From positions 7,192,001 to 7,256,000 of the forward strand of contig NZ_CP107976.1 in assembly GCF_036099295.1 (NCBI RefSeq): a stretch of DNA of 64,000 bases, written 5' to 3'. The stretch is from Streptomyces sp. NBC_00358 (GTDB lineage: Bacteria > Actinomycetota > Actinomycetes > Streptomycetales > Streptomycetaceae). The notes beneath the pieces are model-generated. The model had not been told where the DNA came from, searched no databases, and saw only the letters and a program-made list of their open reading frames with translations. Below are positions 25,767 through 34,400 of the stretch, piece by piece. Each line of letters opens with the position of its first letter. Position 1 is the first letter of the stretch. The translations under genes were made by a program, and so were the position numbers.

Positions 25767-27245
25767 ATGAACGACCACATCCAGCCCGACGGCTCGGCGG
25801 AACACGAGCACGGGGCGCTTGGCGATGCCGAGTACGCGGAGTTCATGGAGCTCGCCGCGGAAGAGGGCTTCGCCGTCGAGGACGTCGAAGGCGCGATCGA
25901 GGAGGCGGGCCACGGTCCGCTGCCCGTCCTCGCCGTCGTCGGCCGCCCGAACGTCGGCAAGTCGACCCTGGTGAACCGCATCATCGGCCGCCGCGAGGCC
26001 GTCGTCGAGGACAAGCCCGGCGTCACCCGCGACCGCGTCACCTACGAGGCCGAGTGGGCGGGCCGCCGCTTCAAGCTCGTCGACACCGGCGGCTGGGAGC
26101 AGGACGTCCTCGGCATCGACGCGTCCGTCGCCGCCCAGGCCGAGTACGCGATCGAGGCCGCCGACGCGGTCGTCTTCGTCGTCGACGCCAAGGTCGGCGC
26201 CACCGACACCGACGAGGCGGTCGTGCGCCTGCTCCGCAAGGCCGGCAAGCCCGTCGTCCTGTGCGCCAACAAGGTCGACGGCATGAGCGGCGAGTCCGAC
26301 GCCTCGTACCTGTGGGCCCTCGGTCTCGGCGAGCCGCACCCGGTCTCCGCGCTGCACGGCCGCGGCACCGGCGACATGCTCGACGCCGTCCTGGAGGCGC
26401 TGCCCGAGGCCCCGGCGCAGACCTTCGGCACCGCGGTGGGCGGCCCCCGCCGCATCGCCCTCATCGGCCGCCCGAACGTCGGCAAGTCCTCCCTGCTGAA
26501 CAAGGTGGCCAACGAGGACCGCGTGGTCGTCAACGAGGTCGCGGGCACCACCCGTGACCCGGTCGACGAGCTCATCGAACTCGGCGGCATCACCTGGAAG
26601 TTCGTCGACACGGCGGGCATCCGCAAGCGTGTCCACCTCCAGCAGGGCGCCGACTACTACGCCTCGCTGCGCACCGCCGCCGCCGTCGAGAAGGCCGAGG
26701 TCGCGGTCATCCTGATCGACGCGTCCGAGACCATCTCCGTGCAGGACCAGCGGATCGTCACCATGGCGGTCGACGCGGGCCGTGCCATCGTCCTCGCCTT
26801 CAACAAGTGGGACACCCTCGACGAGGAGCGCCGCTACTACCTGGAGCGGGAGATCGAGACCGAGCTCGCCCAGGTGGCCTGGGCGCCCCGGGTGAACGTC
26901 TCGGCCCGCACCGGCCGTCACATGGAGAAGCTCGTCCCGGCGATCGAGACGGCCCTGGACGGCTGGGAGACCCGTGTCCCGACCGGCCGCCTGAACGCCT
27001 TCCTGGGCGAGCTGGTCGCCGCCCACCCGCACCCGGTCCGCGGCGGCAAGCAGCCCCGCATCCTGTTCGGCACGCAGGCGGGCACCAAGCCGCCGCGGTT
27101 CGTGCTCTTCTCCTCCGGCTTCATCGAGCACGGCTACCGGCGCTTCATCGAGCGCCGACTGCGCGAGGAGTTCGGCTTCGCGGGCACGCCGATCCACATC
27201 TCGGTGCGGGTGCGCGAGAAGCGCGGCGCCAACAAGAAGAAGTAG
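25767..27245 (+). CDS. der: GTPase Der (EngA), ribosome assembly
   Basis: 492 residues with the tandem G domains unique to Der: GRPNVGKSTLVNRIIG with DTGGWEQ and NKVD, then GRPNVGKSSLLNKVAN with DTAGIRKR and NKWD, followed by the KH-like C-terminal domain (GFIEHGYRRFIERRLREEFG). It acts in 50S subunit maturation. An acidic N-terminal extension of about 45 residues (EYAEFMELAAEEGFAVEDVE) precedes the first G domain. GAGGT upstream of ATG. A very strong hairpin follows. Confidence 0.96.
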   Translation: MNDHIQPDGSAEHEHGALGDAEYAEFMELAAEEGFAVEDVEGAIEEAGHGPLPVLAVVGRPNVGKSTLVNRIIGRREAVVEDKPGVTRDRVTYEAEWAGRRFKLVDTGGWEQDVLGIDASVAAQAEYAIEAADAVVFVVDAKVGATDTDEAVVRLLRKAGKPVVLCANKVDGMSGESDASYLWALGLGEPHPVSALHGRGTGDMLDAVLEALPEAPAQTFGTAVGGPRRIALIGRPNVGKSSLLNKVANEDRVVVNEVAGTTRDPVDELIELGGITWKFVDTAGIRKRVHLQQGADYYASLRTAAAVEKAEVAVILIDASETISVQDQRIVTMAVDAGRAIVLAFNKWDTLDEERRYYLEREIETELAQVAWAPRVNVSARTGRHMEKLVPAIETALDGWETRVPTGRLNAFLGELVAAHPHPVRGGKQPRILFGTQAGTKPPRFVLFSSGFIEHGYRRFIERRLREEFGFAGTPIHISVRVREKRGANKKK

Positions 27246-27259
27246 CGCCCACGGGCAAC

Positions 27260-27298
27260 GCGTGAGGGGCGGCTCCCCGGGGGAGCCGCCCCTCACGC
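27260..27298 (+). terminator. Strong terminator after der
   Basis: A nearly perfect 39-bp inverted repeat: GCGTGAGGGGCGGCTCCCC (27260-27278) and its exact reverse complement (27280-27298), about 15 bases after the stop. It probably also ends the convergent gene at 27339. Confidence 0.9.
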
Positions 27299-27338
27299 AT
27301 CACCGCTCAAAAAGACCTGCCGCTCAAAATCCCGCCGC

Positions 27339-27800
27339 TCAATGGCCCCTGCGCGGTGCGGGCGGCAGCGCGGCCGGGATGTGGTGCATCCCGGTGCCGT
27401 GCTGGCGTGCGCCCGGCTGCCAGACGGCCGTCGCCGACGTGGTCGGTCCGTGCTGCGCGGCGATCTGCCGCGCGGTGTGCGCCCCCGCGCTGTACGAGCT
27501 GTACGAGCCCGAGCTGAACGAGTTCGAACCGCGCCCGAGGCTCCCGAACGCCGTGAAGCCCAGGTTCTCCTCGCCGTGCCGGTCGCCGGGCAGGGTCCTG
27601 AACGATCTGACCCACTCGGCGTAGAGCGCGTCGTAGATCGGCGTGGCTGATGAGCCGCCCTGAGAATCCTGCACCGGTCGCGACGCCGGCACCTCTCTGC
27701 CCGAACGGATGGGGGAGCCCGAGGGAGGGACCGGCTGGAAGGGCCGGTGGCCGGGGACGTCGTAGGTGTGCACGTACGTGCCAACGACCCCGCCGCCCAA
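27339..27800 (-). CDS. Hypothetical protein
   Basis: About 153 residues from a TTG start; I cannot assign a domain. Soluble, Pro-rich N-terminus (FQPVPPSGSP), a central segment PIYDALYAEWVRSFRTLPGD then RHGEENLGFTAFG that looks folded, and a Gly/Ser-rich tail ending in basic residues. Codon usage has the expected third-position GC. The start is uncertain because no good ribosome site precedes the TTG; a GTG ten codons inside is the alternative. It is convergent with der. Confidence 0.55.
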   Translation of the reverse strand: MGGGVVGTYVHTYDVPGHRPFQPVPPSGSPIRSGREVPASRPVQDSQGGSSATPIYDALYAEWVRSFRTLPGDRHGEENLGFTAFGSLGRGSNSFSSGSYSSYSAGAHTARQIAAQHGPTTSATAVWQPGARQHGTGMHHIPAALPPAPRRGH

Positions 27801-27868
27801 CAGATGCGGCCGGCACGGTCATTTCACGGGTCGTCCGGAGTGATCGGCGCGCGCGGGGGCGCGACGGC

Positions 27869-27927
27869 GCGGGGAACCGCGCGGGCGGCCCTCGGCCGGT
27901 ACCGGCCGCACACACCCGGTTCCCCGC
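27869..27927. repeat. Nested inverted repeat, probable terminator
   Basis: Outer arms GCGGGGAACCG (27869-27879) and CGGTTCCCCGC (27917-27927) enclose a central 14-bp palindrome GGCCGGTACCGGCC (27894-27907). It lies just downstream of the minus-strand gene at 27994 and is most simply its terminator. Confidence 0.55.
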
Positions 27928-27993
27928 CGAACGCCCGCGCGGCGCCCCGTCCTCAGTTCCCGCCGAGCCTGCGCACGGTGCCCTGCGGTGCGC

Positions 27994-28767
27994 TCACGTA
28001 CCGGCGAGCGGCATCGCGGCCGCGACCAGCTTTCCGTTGGCCGCCGCCTTGTCGAGCGCGTCGCGCAGCAGGTCCTCCCGGGGCTGACGGCCGATCGAGC
28101 CGACCGGCGCCGCGAACAGGAGCACCTGCTGGTGCTTGTTGGCGGCGGCGCGCCAGCTGTCGGTGACCTGGAGCGCCTGGTGGGCCTGCCACCAGGCGAC
28201 AGGTGAGCCGCCGCCGGTGCCCGGCTGGAGCACGGCGTGCAACTGGCCCGCCGCGAGCAGCACGGACCAGCCGTGCAGGACCGGCGGTACCGAGTTCAGC
28301 TCGATCGCGGGCATGAAGCCCTGCTCGATCAGCAGGGGCAGGAAGTCGTCGCCGATGTCGGTCGAGCCGGGTCGCACGATCGGGCCGGTCGGCTCGACGA
28401 CGAGCGCCGGGTGCAACTCGCCGTTGATCAGCACGAGTCCGCTGGTGACACCGAGCACGGCCTGTTCGGGGGCGATGTCGGTGGGCGGGCCGTCGGGGTG
28501 GATGGAGCGGACGGCGCCCTGGAGTTGTTCCTCGGTGACCTGTACGACCTGCGAGGGCAGGCAGCTGGCGTGGGCGAAGGCGAGGACGGCGGTCTCGTCG
28601 CCGATGAACAGGACGGTGCTGGTGCGCTCCTGTTCCGAGTCGCCCGGGGTGCGGCACGACGTGCAGTCGTAACTGCCGGGGGCGTTCTCTCCGGCGAGCA
28701 GCCGGTCGGCTTCTTCGTCGCCGATCTCGGCGCGTACGTCGTCGCTGACGTCGAGCATGCGCGGCAC
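27994..28767 (-). CDS. Conserved-looking protein of unknown function, SseB-like at most
   Basis: 257 residues, soluble. The N-terminal part has YDCTSCRTPGDS, a CxxC that might bind metal, then a domain TSTVLFIGDETAVLAFAHAS and later FLPLLIEQGFMPAIELNSV and VLHGWSVLLAAGQLHAVLQP. I do not recognise it with confidence; a loose resemblance to SseB-type type III secretion/translation-linked proteins is only an impression. GAGGAG lies five bases before the GTG, giving a clear start. Confidence 0.7.
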   Translation of the reverse strand: MPRMLDVSDDVRAEIGDEEADRLLAGENAPGSYDCTSCRTPGDSEQERTSTVLFIGDETAVLAFAHASCLPSQVVQVTEEQLQGAVRSIHPDGPPTDIAPEQAVLGVTSGLVLINGELHPALVVEPTGPIVRPGSTDIGDDFLPLLIEQGFMPAIELNSVPPVLHGWSVLLAAGQLHAVLQPGTGGGSPVAWWQAHQALQVTDSWRAAANKHQQVLLFAAPVGSIGRQPREDLLRDALDKAAANGKLVAAAMPLAGT

Positions 28768-29303
28768 GGTGGCTCCTCGGGATGCGGTGCGTGGCGGTGC
28801 CGGGTGGCTCCCGGCCCATGAATCGGGGGTTCCCGGCTCATGAAGATGTCAACGGGTGATCTGTGGCCGGAGTCACGCTCGAGAGCGAACGGAATCGAAC
28901 CATCCGACGCCCAGGGTGAAGGCGCCCCCGGAATTGGTTACTCCCAGTCAACTTCAGCCAGCCCGAAGGAAGTTGATGGGGTGAACTGAGTCACAGATCG
29001 CATGAGGCGCAGGTCGACAAATCCGGAAATCACCCTATGAAGTGGGTGGCCGAAAATCGATGATACCCGCGGTAACGGCTAACTGGCCTCGAATGACAAA
29101 GAGTTGGTTGATATCGGGGCGCCCGGGTCCATAGGTTCCTGCGCTGTGTGCAACGAGCACCGCTCGGGTACGTCCGCCGGTTCGATCCGCAACGGATCAC
29201 AGCACAGCCTCCGGTGGACGGGTCGGAGCACGAGGGCCGCGTCCTACGCGCAGGCCGTCGCGCCCCGTCCTGGGGGACCCCGGGTGTTTCGAGAGGGAAC
29301 TAC
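28768..29303. promoter_or_regulatory. Long intergenic region with hairpin, promoter and structured leader of the first rpf gene
   Basis: No gene is supported. A long hairpin lies at 28943-28981 (TCAACTTC / GAAGTTGA plus CCC/GGG). TTGATA (29108-29113), 17-bp spacer, ATAGGT (29131-29136) is a good vegetative promoter, predicting a start near 29143 and a leader of about 160 bases. In the leader GCTGTG (29143-29148) can pair with CACAGC (29198-29203), enclosing two hairpins: CGAGC/GCTCG (29154-29166) and GATCCG/CGGATC (29184-29198), like a multi-branched riboregulator. GGGA at 29295-29298 is the ribosome site. Confidence 0.5.
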
Positions 29304-30002
29304 ATGTCCGCATGTGCCGACAGCACTCACGAGAACAGTCATAAGGCTCGTACGGCGAACAGGACACGTACGACGGCGGTCCTCGCCGGGGCGGCACTGC
29401 TCGCCCCGCTCGGACTCCTCGCAGCGACCGGCCAGGCCGCCGCGGCCGACAGTGGAGTGTGGGACCGCATCGCCCAGTGCGAGAGCGGCGGCAACTGGCA
29501 CATCAACACCGGCAACGGCTACTACGGGGGACTCCAGTTCTCCGCCGGCACATGGCGCGCCTACGGTGGCTCGGCGTACGCGCCGACCGCCGACCGGGCG
29601 TCCAGGGGCGCGCAGATAGCCGTCGCGAGCAAGGTCCAGAGCGCGCAGGGGTGGGGGGCCTGGCCCACCTGCTCGGCCCGAGCGGGGGCCTACGGAAGCG
29701 CGCCCGGCTCCCCGGGTGCCGGGTCGGCCACGGGCTCCGCGACCACCAGGTCGGCACCGAAGTCCGCGCCCGCGCCCCGGTCCGCCCCGGCGAAGCGGGA
29801 GCCGGCGAAGACGCCGGCCCGTCCGTCGGGCCATGTCGGCCGCGGTTCGTCCCGCGGCGACTACACCGTCCGCCAGGGCGACACCCTCAGTGCCATCGCC
29901 GCGCGGCACGGGACCACCTGGCGGAAGATCTACGCCGCCAACACGTCCGTCATCGGCGGTGATCCCGACCTGATCGTGCCCGGGCAGCGGCTCGACATCT
30001 GA
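29304..30002 (+). CDS. Resuscitation-promoting-factor-like transglycosylase with LysM domain
   Basis: 232 residues. A signal peptide ends near GQAAAADS; the Rpf domain follows directly (VWDRIAQCESGGNWHINTGN, GYYGGLQFSAGTWRAYGG), with the catalytic Glu in QCESGG and the two structural cysteines (second in WPTCSA). A Ser/Pro/Ala linker leads to a C-terminal LysM repeat (DYTVRQGDTLSAIAARHGTT). Rpf enzymes cleave peptidoglycan glycan strands and help spores and dormant cells restart growth. ATG at 29304 has an AGGGAAC site; the frame is open further upstream but that part is the leader. Confidence 0.93.
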   Translation: MSACADSTHENSHKARTANRTRTTAVLAGAALLAPLGLLAATGQAAAADSGVWDRIAQCESGGNWHINTGNGYYGGLQFSAGTWRAYGGSAYAPTADRASRGAQIAVASKVQSAQGWGAWPTCSARAGAYGSAPGSPGAGSATGSATTRSAPKSAPAPRSAPAKREPAKTPARPSGHVGRGSSRGDYTVRQGDTLSAIAARHGTTWRKIYAANTSVIGGDPDLIVPGQRLDI

Positions 30003-30121
30003 GCCTCGCTCCCCCCTCGTCCCGGGCACGGAGCCCCGCCCGGTCGTCCGACCGGGTGGGGCCCCGGGCGTGCCGGGCGCGGCTGGGCGGGCGAGCGGGC
30101 CGGGGTGCTTAACGTGGCCCG

Positions 30122-30820
30122 ATGTCCTTCATGCCGAGCGAGCGGAACCTGCCGACCACGCGGACCGCGGCCGGACCGCCGGGCGGACGGGTGCGGTACG
30201 CGGCCGTGGCCGCCGCCGCACTGGCCGCCCTCGTGCCCCAGAGCGCGGCCGCCGTGCCGCCGCCCCCGCTTCCGGGCCCCCGGGCCGCCCGGACGGCCTA
30301 CGACTGCGCCAACGACGAGTGGCCCTGGACCTGTCTCGCCGAGTGCGAGAGCAGCGGGCACTGGCACGCGAACACCGGGAACGGCTACTACGGGGGCCTC
30401 CAGTTCTGGCAGTCCACCTGGGTCGCGTTCGGGGGACTCGCGTACGCTCCCCGCGCCGATCTCGCCACCCGCGCCCAGCAGATCAAGGTCGGCAAGAACG
30501 TGCAGGCGGTCCAGGGGTGGGGCGCCTGGCCCGAGTGTTCCCGGACGTACGGACTGCAGGGCCCCTTCCATGTGGTGAAGAGCGGCGAGACGCTTGCCTC
30601 GATCGCCCGCAAGTACCGGGTCAAGGGCGGCTGGCAGACCCTCTACACGGTCAACAGGAAGAAGATCGGCAGCAGTCCGAACCGGCTGGTCAAGGGCATC
30701 CGGCTCGTCATTCCGAAGGCCACGGGCGCCGCCCGGAGCGAGGCCCCCGCCCTGTTCGGCCCGTCCCTGGACCCGGCGGTGCGCCGCTCCGCGCCGCCGT
30801 CTCGGCCGCCTCTCCGCTGA
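30122..30820 (+). CDS. Second Rpf-like transglycosylase with LysM domain
   Basis: 232 residues, tandem paralogue of the preceding gene. Signal peptide ending near PQSAAAV, Rpf domain (WTCLAECESSGHWHANTGNG, YYGGLQFWQSTWVAFGG) with catalytic Glu in ECESSG, then LysM (FHVVKSGETLASIARKYRVK). No ribosome site; TTAACGT sits so that TAACGT ends seven bases before ATG (six-base spacer), the geometry of a -10 box for leaderless mRNA. Its 3' end overlaps the convergent ABC ATPase gene by 113 bp, unusually long. Confidence 0.9.
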   Translation: MSFMPSERNLPTTRTAAGPPGGRVRYAAVAAAALAALVPQSAAAVPPPPLPGPRAARTAYDCANDEWPWTCLAECESSGHWHANTGNGYYGGLQFWQSTWVAFGGLAYAPRADLATRAQQIKVGKNVQAVQGWGAWPECSRTYGLQGPFHVVKSGETLASIARKYRVKGGWQTLYTVNRKKIGSSPNRLVKGIRLVIPKATGAARSEAPALFGPSLDPAVRRSAPPSRPPLR

Positions 30821-31436
30821 ACACGACCGCGCCGCGGCGCAGTTCATGGACGTACGTCGTCCGGCCCGTCCGCTCGCGCAGCCCCGGCGGCAGCCGCTGC
30901 TCGGCGACCACCACGCACGCGTCGAGGGCGCCGAGCAGCGCGTACGTCCGGGCCGCGACCGCCGGCGACATGCCCTGCGCGGGTTCGTCGACGAGCACCA
31001 CGCGTACGCGGGCGGACAGGGCGCGGGAGAGGGCGAGCATGCGCTGTTCGCCGCCGGAGAGGGTGCCGGCGCGGCGGGGGAGGAGCGGGGCCAGCCGCGG
31101 GTAGGCGTCCAGGACGGCCGTGAGGTCGGCCCCCGCCAGCTCCAGGTTCTCCCGGACGGTCAGGGAACCGAACACGGCCCGGCGTTCCGGGACGAGGCAC
31201 AGTCCGCGCCGGGCCCGCTCGTACGCGGGCAGGCGTGTCACGTCGGCGCCGTCCCAGACGACGGCGCCCGCGGACAGCGGCACGGCTCCCGCGAGGGCGC
31301 GCAGCACGGTCGTACGGCCGGAGCCGTTGCGGCCCAGCAGGACGGTGAGGCCGGGGCCGGGCGCGACCAGGGTCACGCCGTGCAGGGCCTCCATGGGCCC
31401 GTAGCGTACGCGCGCGTCGCGCAGGGCGATGCTCAT
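30708..31436 (-). CDS. ABC transporter ATPase, LivF type
   Basis: 242 residues. Walker A LLGRNGSGRTTVLRALAG (Gly-Arg instead of Gly-Lys: the invariant lysine appears replaced by Arg in NGSGRTT), signature LSGGEQRMLALSRAL, Walker B VVLVDEPAQGMSP. GMSP after the Walker B is characteristic of LivF. The Arg for Lys change in the P-loop would weaken ATP hydrolysis at one site of a LivF/LivG pair. The ATG overlaps the stop of the fused permease-ATPase gene (ATGA). Its C-terminal tail is Pro/Gly/Arg rich and overlaps the Rpf gene on the other strand. Confidence 0.88.
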   Translation of the reverse strand: MSIALRDARVRYGPMEALHGVTLVAPGPGLTVLLGRNGSGRTTVLRALAGAVPLSAGAVVWDGADVTRLPAYERARRGLCLVPERRAVFGSLTVRENLELAGADLTAVLDAYPRLAPLLPRRAGTLSGGEQRMLALSRALSARVRVVLVDEPAQGMSPAVAARTYALLGALDACVVVAEQRLPPGLRERTGRTTYVHELRRGAVVFSGEAAETAARSGAPPGPGTGRTGRGPRSGRRPWPSE

Positions 31437-34400
31437 CCGCCGGTCCTCGTGTCCAGGACGCGGTCGGCGGGCCCCGAGGCGACGATCCGCCCGGCCGCCA
31501 TCACATGGACGGTGTGCGCCAGGTCGGCGACCAGATCGAGATCGTGCTCGACGACCAGGAGGGCCGTGCCGTCCGCGGCCAGCGCCCGCAGCACCCGGGC
31601 CAGCGCGGTGACCTCGGCGGCGTCCAGGCCGGCCGCCGGTTCGTCGAGCAGCAGCACCCGCGGGCTCCCGGCGAGCGCCCGGGCGAGTTCGACGCGCCGC
31701 AGCGTCCCGGTCGGCAGCCCCGCCGCGGGCAGTGAGCGCACCGGTCCGTCGAGACCGAGCAGCCGCAGTGTCCGCTCCACCGGCTCCGGACCGCAGGCGC
31801 GCCCCTGCTCGGCGCCCACGCGCACGTTCTCGGCCACGGTCAGCGACGGGAAGACCGCCAGTTGCTGAAAGGTCCGCGCGATCCCCAGCCGGGTCCGCGC
31901 GTGCGCGGCCAGCCGGGTGATGTCCCGCCCTCCCAGCAGCACCTGCCCGCCGGAGGGGCGCAGGGTCCCCGCGAGACAGTGGAAGAGGGTGCTCTTCCCG
32001 GCCCCGTTGGGCCCCACGACGGCCGTCACCCGTCCTGCCGGGATGTCGACGGAGACCCCGTCGAGAGCGGTGAACCCGCCGTACGCGACGCGCAGCCGAC
32101 GGGCGGTCAGCGGGGACGGCGGAGCCGGGACCCGGCGCCCGGTGCCCTCCGCCGCCGGCCTCGTCGCACCGGGCCTGCCAGGAGACCCGGCCGTCACGGG
32201 GGGAGCCGGGGGCTCGGCCCGCGCCGGGCGGTCGGGCGGGCCGGCCGGTCCCGCGGGAGTCGGACCGGAGCCCGGCGCCGTGGACGCCGGTCCCGGTCGG
32301 GACGGGCGGCCCGGTCGCGGCTGCCGTGCGGGGGGCGCCTGCCGTGCCGGGCGCGCACTGTCCACCGGCCGCCGCGCGTCCGGCGGGTTGTCCGGCCCCC
32401 GGCCGCCCTCGCCCGGGCAGCGCGAGGCGGGCGGGCCTGAGCGGTCCGCGGGCGTGGTCGGCCCGGGTGGGCCGGAGTGGCTCAGGGCCTCGGCCGTCAC
32501 GGGGAGCGCCGGGGGCTCGGATGTCCGGCCGGGGGCGGTCAGGGGCACCGCGCCCGTGGGTGCCCGCGGCGCGAGCGTCCCGGGCCGTGTCACGTCCGGC
32601 CGGAGCAGATACCGCCGCACGCGCTCTCCCAGGGGTGTCAGGGTGGCCCGGCGATGCAGCCGGAGCCGGGACGTCGTCGCCCGCAGAGCCGCGTAGGGGC
32701 CCTCGGGGAAGCGGCCGACGAGGACGGCGAGGAGACCGATCAGGGCGGCCGCCACCCCGCCGCGTGCCCCCGCGTCGAGCCCGACCAGCAGAGCCGCGGC
32801 GGCGAGCGCGCCGAGGACGCTGTCGGCACCGAGCACGACCACCGCCGCGAACCAGAGGAGGCCGCGCACGGGGTCGTACGCGGTGGCGTCGAAGGCGCGC
32901 ACGCCCATGCCGAGCATGCCGCCGCCCAGCGCGGCCAGCGCGGCACCCGCGACGAACGCGGTCAGCTTCAGGGCCGGGACCCGGACGCCCGCCGCCGACG
33001 CGCCCGCCTCGTGGTCCCGCATGGCCGCCAGGGCACGGCCCGTCCGGCCCCGGCGCAGCGTGTGCGCGGCGAGCAGCGCGGCGGCCAGCAGGAGGAGTTC
33101 GAGTGCGTAGTACGCGCGGTCGTCGCCGAACCCGGCCGGGCGGGCCAGGGAGAGGCCGGACACCGCGTACGGCTGCGCGAAGACGAAGCGGCTGACGCCC
33201 ACGCCCACCGCGAAGGTGGCCACCGCGAGCGCCAGGCCGTGCCGTTCGATGGCCGGCCACCCGGTCAGTACACCGAGCGGGGCCACCAGGAGCACGGCCA
33301 CCGCCAGCGCGGCCAGTTCGGGCAGCCGCGGCACCCCGGGGAAGCGGCCCGCGGCCAGCAGCGCCGTGAAGAGGGCGCCCAGACCGGCGTACGCGGCCTG
33401 CCCCAGCGAGATCTGGCCACCGCGGCCGGTGACCACGACCAGGGACAGCAGGACGACGCCGAGCGCGGGCACCTGCACCGACGTGTGCAGGTCCGAGCCG
33501 GCGAAGCCGAGGGGCAGCAGGAACAGGACGACGGCGACGGCCCACGTCCCGGACGGTGTCCGCACGCGGGCCGGCGCCGTGCGCGGGAGCGCGTCGCGGG
33601 TGCCGATGCCGGGCAGCACGAGCGCGGCGACCAGCAGCGCGACCACGAAGAGATTGGCGCCGACGGCCTGGAGCAGCGGCTCCGCCCAGCCCGAGGGGTG
33701 CAGCCGGGTCAACTGGCTCTGGGCGACACCGATGCCGAGGGCGACGGCGACGGCGACCGGGAGACTGCGCATCCGGGCCGCCACGGCGACCGCCATCACC
33801 TCCATGACGAGCAGCGGCAGCCCGTACGGATCGAGCCGCACGTACGGTGCGAGGAGCACGCCGGTCAGGCCCGCCGTGAACGAGCCGAAGGCCCAGCCCG
33901 CCGCGGCCACCCGGTCCGCGTCGATCCCGCCGAGCACCGCGAGCGGGCGGTCGTCGACGACGGCCCGCAGTTCCGTGCCGAAGCGGGTCCAGCGTGTCAC
34001 CGCGCCCACGCCCGCCACCAGCGCCGCGGCCACCGCCAACTGCCCCCATGGATCGGCCGACACCAGCGTCGGCGCGTCCGCCCGCGCCCCGGTTCCCCAC
34101 ACCAGCGCCGCCCCGCCGACCAGCAGCACGAACACGCCGATGGAGGCGACGAGGGTCTGCGCCGGGTCGCCGCCGAGGAGGGACAGCGGGCGGAAGACGA
34201 AGCGCTCCAGGGCCATGCCGATGGCCGGGGCGACCAGCAGCAGGGTCACCGAGGCGCCGAGCGCGAGCGGCCAGCCCCACTCGACCGTGAACTGGCGCAG
34301 CAGATACGCGCACACCATCGCGATCGCGCCGTGCGCGAAGTTGAGCACGCCGGTGGCGCGGTAGGTGACGACGAGCCCGATCCCGGTGAGCGCGGCGGCA

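Noticed and set aside
27262..27624. Plus-strand frame after der starting in the terminator
   Set aside because: It begins inside the der hairpin and is opposite a better minus-strand candidate with coherent protein sequence.
28840..29303. ydaO-type c-di-AMP riboswitch before the rpf gene
   Set aside because: GGCTAACTGGCCTCG near 29077 recalls one conserved block, but it lies upstream of the best promoter and the other blocks were not found; kept only as an open structured leader.
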